NCBI GenBank assembly: GCA_023488865.1 | Contig: JAMDDG010000035.1 | Coordinates: 1 to 8,573 of the forward strand | DNA: 8,573 nt | Direction of reading: 5' to 3' | Origin: Bacteroidota bacterium | GTDB lineage: Bacteria; Bacteroidota; Bacteroidia; Bacteroidales; Prolixibacteraceae | In this document: positions 7,185 to 8,573 of the stretch, piece after piece | Layout of the letters: each line of letters starts with the position of its first letter | How positions within the stretch are numbered: the stretch's first letter is position 1 | Position numbers and translations under genes: made by a program | The notes under the pieces: generated by a model | The model's database searches: none | What the model saw: only the letters and a program-made list of their open reading frames with translations | What the model was told of the DNA's origin: nothing

Positions 7185-7937
7185 TTGAAAATCAAGAAAA
7201 TATTAGTTACTCAGCCAGAGCCGAATTTTCAGAATTCGCCTTACAACGAGTTGGCTGCAAAGAACAATTTAAAGATCGATTTTCGTCCTTTTATCCACGT
7301 TGAGGGAGTTTCAGCGAAAGATTTTAGAAAAGAACGCATCAATATTTTAGATTTTACGGCTGTGATTTTCAACAGCCGCACGGCTATCGATCATTTTTTT
7401 CGTATGTCGCAGGAAATGAGGGCTATCATTCCGGATACAATGAAATATTTTTGTATTTCCGAAGCTACAGCGCACTATTTGCAGAAATACATTGTTTACA
7501 GGAAACGCAAAATATTCTATGCCCCCGGTAAGTTTTCCGAACTGCTCGAGGTTCTAACGAAGCACAAAGAAGAAAATTTTTTAATACCGCTTTCCGACAT
7601 TCACAATGATGAGTTACTGGGACAGATGGTCGCAGTCGGATTGAACTTTAAACAAGCGGTGATGTATCGGACGGTTTGCAGTGATCTGTCTGATTTAAAA
7701 GATGTTAATTATGATGTACTGGTATTTTTCAGTCCATCCGATATCAAATCATTGTTTTTCAATTTTCCGGATTTCAAGCAAAACGAGACAAAGATTGCTA
7801 CTTTTGGTTTTGCTACTGCAAAAGCCGTCAGGGATGCCAACTTAAATGTTGATATAGAAGCGCCCCTGCCAGAGACTCCCTCTATGACATCAGCTTTGGA
7901 CAAATACATATCCGAATACAACAAAAACCACAAGTAG
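7185..7937 (+). CDS. hemD: Uroporphyrinogen-III synthase
   Basis: 250 aa cytoplasmic enzyme that cyclises hydroxymethylbilane to uroporphyrinogen III with inversion of ring D, the branch-point precursor for haem and sirohaem. The sequence is divergent, as this family usually is, but shows the two-lobed pattern: an N-terminal ILVTQPEP strand (6-13), FNSRTAIDHFF (62-72) and CISEATAHYL (90-99) in one lobe; FFSPSDIKSLF (181-191) and TFGFATAKAVRDANL (206-220) followed by the PLPETPSMTSAL tail (228-238) in the other. Length is normal. The start is TTG at 7185: it directly precedes the conserved KIKKILVTQPEP beginning and there is no in-frame ATG nearby. It lies 36 nt after DUF4271 and 4 nt before rnpA, so the three are likely one transcript. 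Base composition is visibly more AT-rich than the 1-3634 genes. Confidence 0.85.
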   Translation: MKIKKILVTQPEPNFQNSPYNELAAKNNLKIDFRPFIHVEGVSAKDFRKERINILDFTAVIFNSRTAIDHFFRMSQEMRAIIPDTMKYFCISEATAHYLQKYIVYRKRKIFYAPGKFSELLEVLTKHKEENFLIPLSDIHNDELLGQMVAVGLNFKQAVMYRTVCSDLSDLKDVNYDVLVFFSPSDIKSLFFNFPDFKQNETKIATFGFATAKAVRDANLNVDIEAPLPETPSMTSALDKYISEYNKNHK

Positions 7938-7941
7938 GAAT

Positions 7942-8481
7942 TTGACCAACCCCGTTTCCCATACTTTTCGAAAAGAAGAAAAGTTGTGCAGTCAGAAATT
8001 GATGGGAGATTTGTTTCTCTCGGGGAGAAGTTTTTTGTACTATCCCTTAAAAATTGTATGGAAAAAGCTGGATGAAATTCCGGGTGAATCACCAGCACAG
8101 GTTGCTTTTTCCGTTCCCAAAAGACTTTTCAGGCATGCTGTCGACCGCAACCGGTTGAAACGGTTGATGCGCGAGTCGTACCGGCTTCAAAAAGCGCATT
8201 TGTACGAAGCGCTAAAACAATCTAATTCCAAGATTGTCCTGATGGTGATGTATATTGCCAAAGAAGAACTTCCTTATTCGAAAGTCGAACCGGCCATCGG
8301 GAAGGCGATCAGCAAGCTGAGCCGGTTGTTGACAACTGGTAAAGAGGAATCTAATTCCAGGATTGTCCTGATGGTGATGTATATTGCCAAAGAAGAACTT
8401 CCTTATTCGAAAGTCGAACCGGCCATCGGGAAGGCGATCAGCAAGCTGAGCCGGTTGTTGACAACTGGTAAAGAGGAATAG
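7942..8481 (+). CDS. rnpA: Ribonuclease P protein component with duplicated C-terminal unit
   Basis: Small basic protein subunit of RNase P, which helps the RNA subunit recognise precursor tRNAs and cut their 5' leaders. FRKEEKL (9-15), the hydrophobic core strand AQVAFSVPKR (52-61) and the signature RNRLKR at 69-74 within DRNRLKRLMRESYR identify it. The start is TTG at 7942, 4 nt after hemD; the first ATG (8002) would remove the conserved FRKEEKL segment. The frame encodes 179 aa, while the family is usually about 110-140. Residues 94-136 (last beta strand KIVLMVMYIAKEE and final helix YSKVEPAIGKAISKLSRLL) are followed by residues 137-179, an almost exact copy with only Lys99 changed to Arg142. 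A protein ending after the first copy would have a normal 136 aa. The extra unit should lie outside the ordinary fold, so the first 136 residues may still work. An assembly artefact is a serious alternative for the second copy. Confidence 0.92.
   Translation: MTNPVSHTFRKEEKLCSQKLMGDLFLSGRSFLYYPLKIVWKKLDEIPGESPAQVAFSVPKRLFRHAVDRNRLKRLMRESYRLQKAHLYEALKQSNSKIVLMVMYIAKEELPYSKVEPAIGKAISKLSRLLTTGKEESNSRIVLMVMYIAKEELPYSKVEPAIGKAISKLSRLLTTGKEE
8221..8478 (+). repeat. 129-bp in-frame tandem duplication inside rnpA
   Basis: Copy 1 is 8221-8349 and copy 2 is 8350-8478. They match at 128 of 129 positions; the one difference is A at 8231 against G at 8360 (AAG Lys to AGG Arg). Identity extends 2 nt to the left (AA) and 1 nt to the right (T), so the breakpoint carries only 3 nt of microhomology. 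The period is 43 codons, keeping the reading frame and the original TAG stop after copy 2. Confidence 0.97.
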
Positions 8482-8549
8482 ACCCGTGTTCTGATCGGTG
8501 GATTACAAGCTACCAGTCTCGTTTCTTTTTTCAACAGTGGATCCTTCCG

Positions 8550-8573
8550 CCCTTCGACAGGCTCAGGGACCGG
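8550..8573 (+). repeat. REP-like dispersed palindromic repeat (partial at window edge)
   Basis: The window ends with CCCTTCGACAGGCTCAGGG plus ACCGG. Outer CCCT/AGGG arms pair, with mismatches and a G-C inside, like the short imperfect hairpins of REP-type elements. From general knowledge, close variants of this sequence (reverse strand CCCTGAGC...GAAGGG) occur in many copies between genes in numerous Bacteroidota and other genomes; I cannot count copies here. The 68 nt between the rnpA stop and this repeat hold no recognisable gene. Whether the repeat continues past base 8573 is not visible. Confidence 0.45.

Noticed and set aside
7799..7806. TACTTTTG inside hemD as an internal rnpA promoter
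   Set aside because: It matches TAnnTTTG, but no -33 element sits at the right spacing and a few such 6-base matches are expected by chance in the window.
8497..8531. Terminator after rnpA
   Set aside because: The hairpin has only 5 bp with a G-U pair (8497-8501 with 8510-8514) and the T-run (8526-8531) lies 11 nt away, too far for a convincing Rho-independent terminator.

Overview
The window looks like a chromosomal segment from a member of the Bacteroidota, most likely an environmental Bacteroidales/Marinilabiliales-type organism. Three things point there. The gene content is typical of the phylum: DUF3857 transglutaminase-like proteins, a DUF4271 membrane protein, and a DUF4271-hemD-rnpA run. 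The visible promoters carry the Bacteroidota -7 element TAnnTTTG rather than a sigma70 -10 box. The starts lack Shine-Dalgarno sequences. The genus cannot be fixed from the sequence alone.

Layout. Positions 1-4863 (+) hold a probable operon: a 5'-truncated DUF3857/transglutaminase-like protein with an intact Cys-His-Asp triad, then after 4 nt a secreted DUF3857 paralog whose transglutaminase domain has lost all three triad residues, then after 20 nt a full-length two-domain ChrA-type chromate/anion transporter. A hairpin plus T-run ends this unit at about 4958 and abuts the 3' end of a convergent tRNA-dihydrouridine synthase (4957-5925, -). Between 5926 and 6038 lies a divergent promoter region with one TATCTTTG box per strand. 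The dus box sits so close to its ATG that a leaderless mRNA is likely. Rightward from there runs DUF4271 (6039-7148), uroporphyrinogen-III synthase hemD (7185-7937) and the RNase P protein gene rnpA (7942-8481). The last two start with TTG. The final 92 nt hold no recognisable gene and end in a short palindromic sequence resembling dispersed REP-type repeats.

How the genes work together. The left block is an envelope/export set of unknown physiology plus an anion transporter. The right block is housekeeping: tRNA base modification, tetrapyrrole synthesis and tRNA 5'-end maturation. No defence system, CRISPR array, tRNA, rRNA or insertion sequence is visible.

The two most unusual points are: (1) rnpA carries a perfectly in-frame 129-bp tandem duplication of its C-terminal beta-alpha unit, with a single A/G difference between copies, giving 179 aa instead of about 136; this is either a very recent real duplication or an assembly artefact. 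(2) A predicted active transglutaminase-like protein is paired with a predicted catalytically dead paralog.
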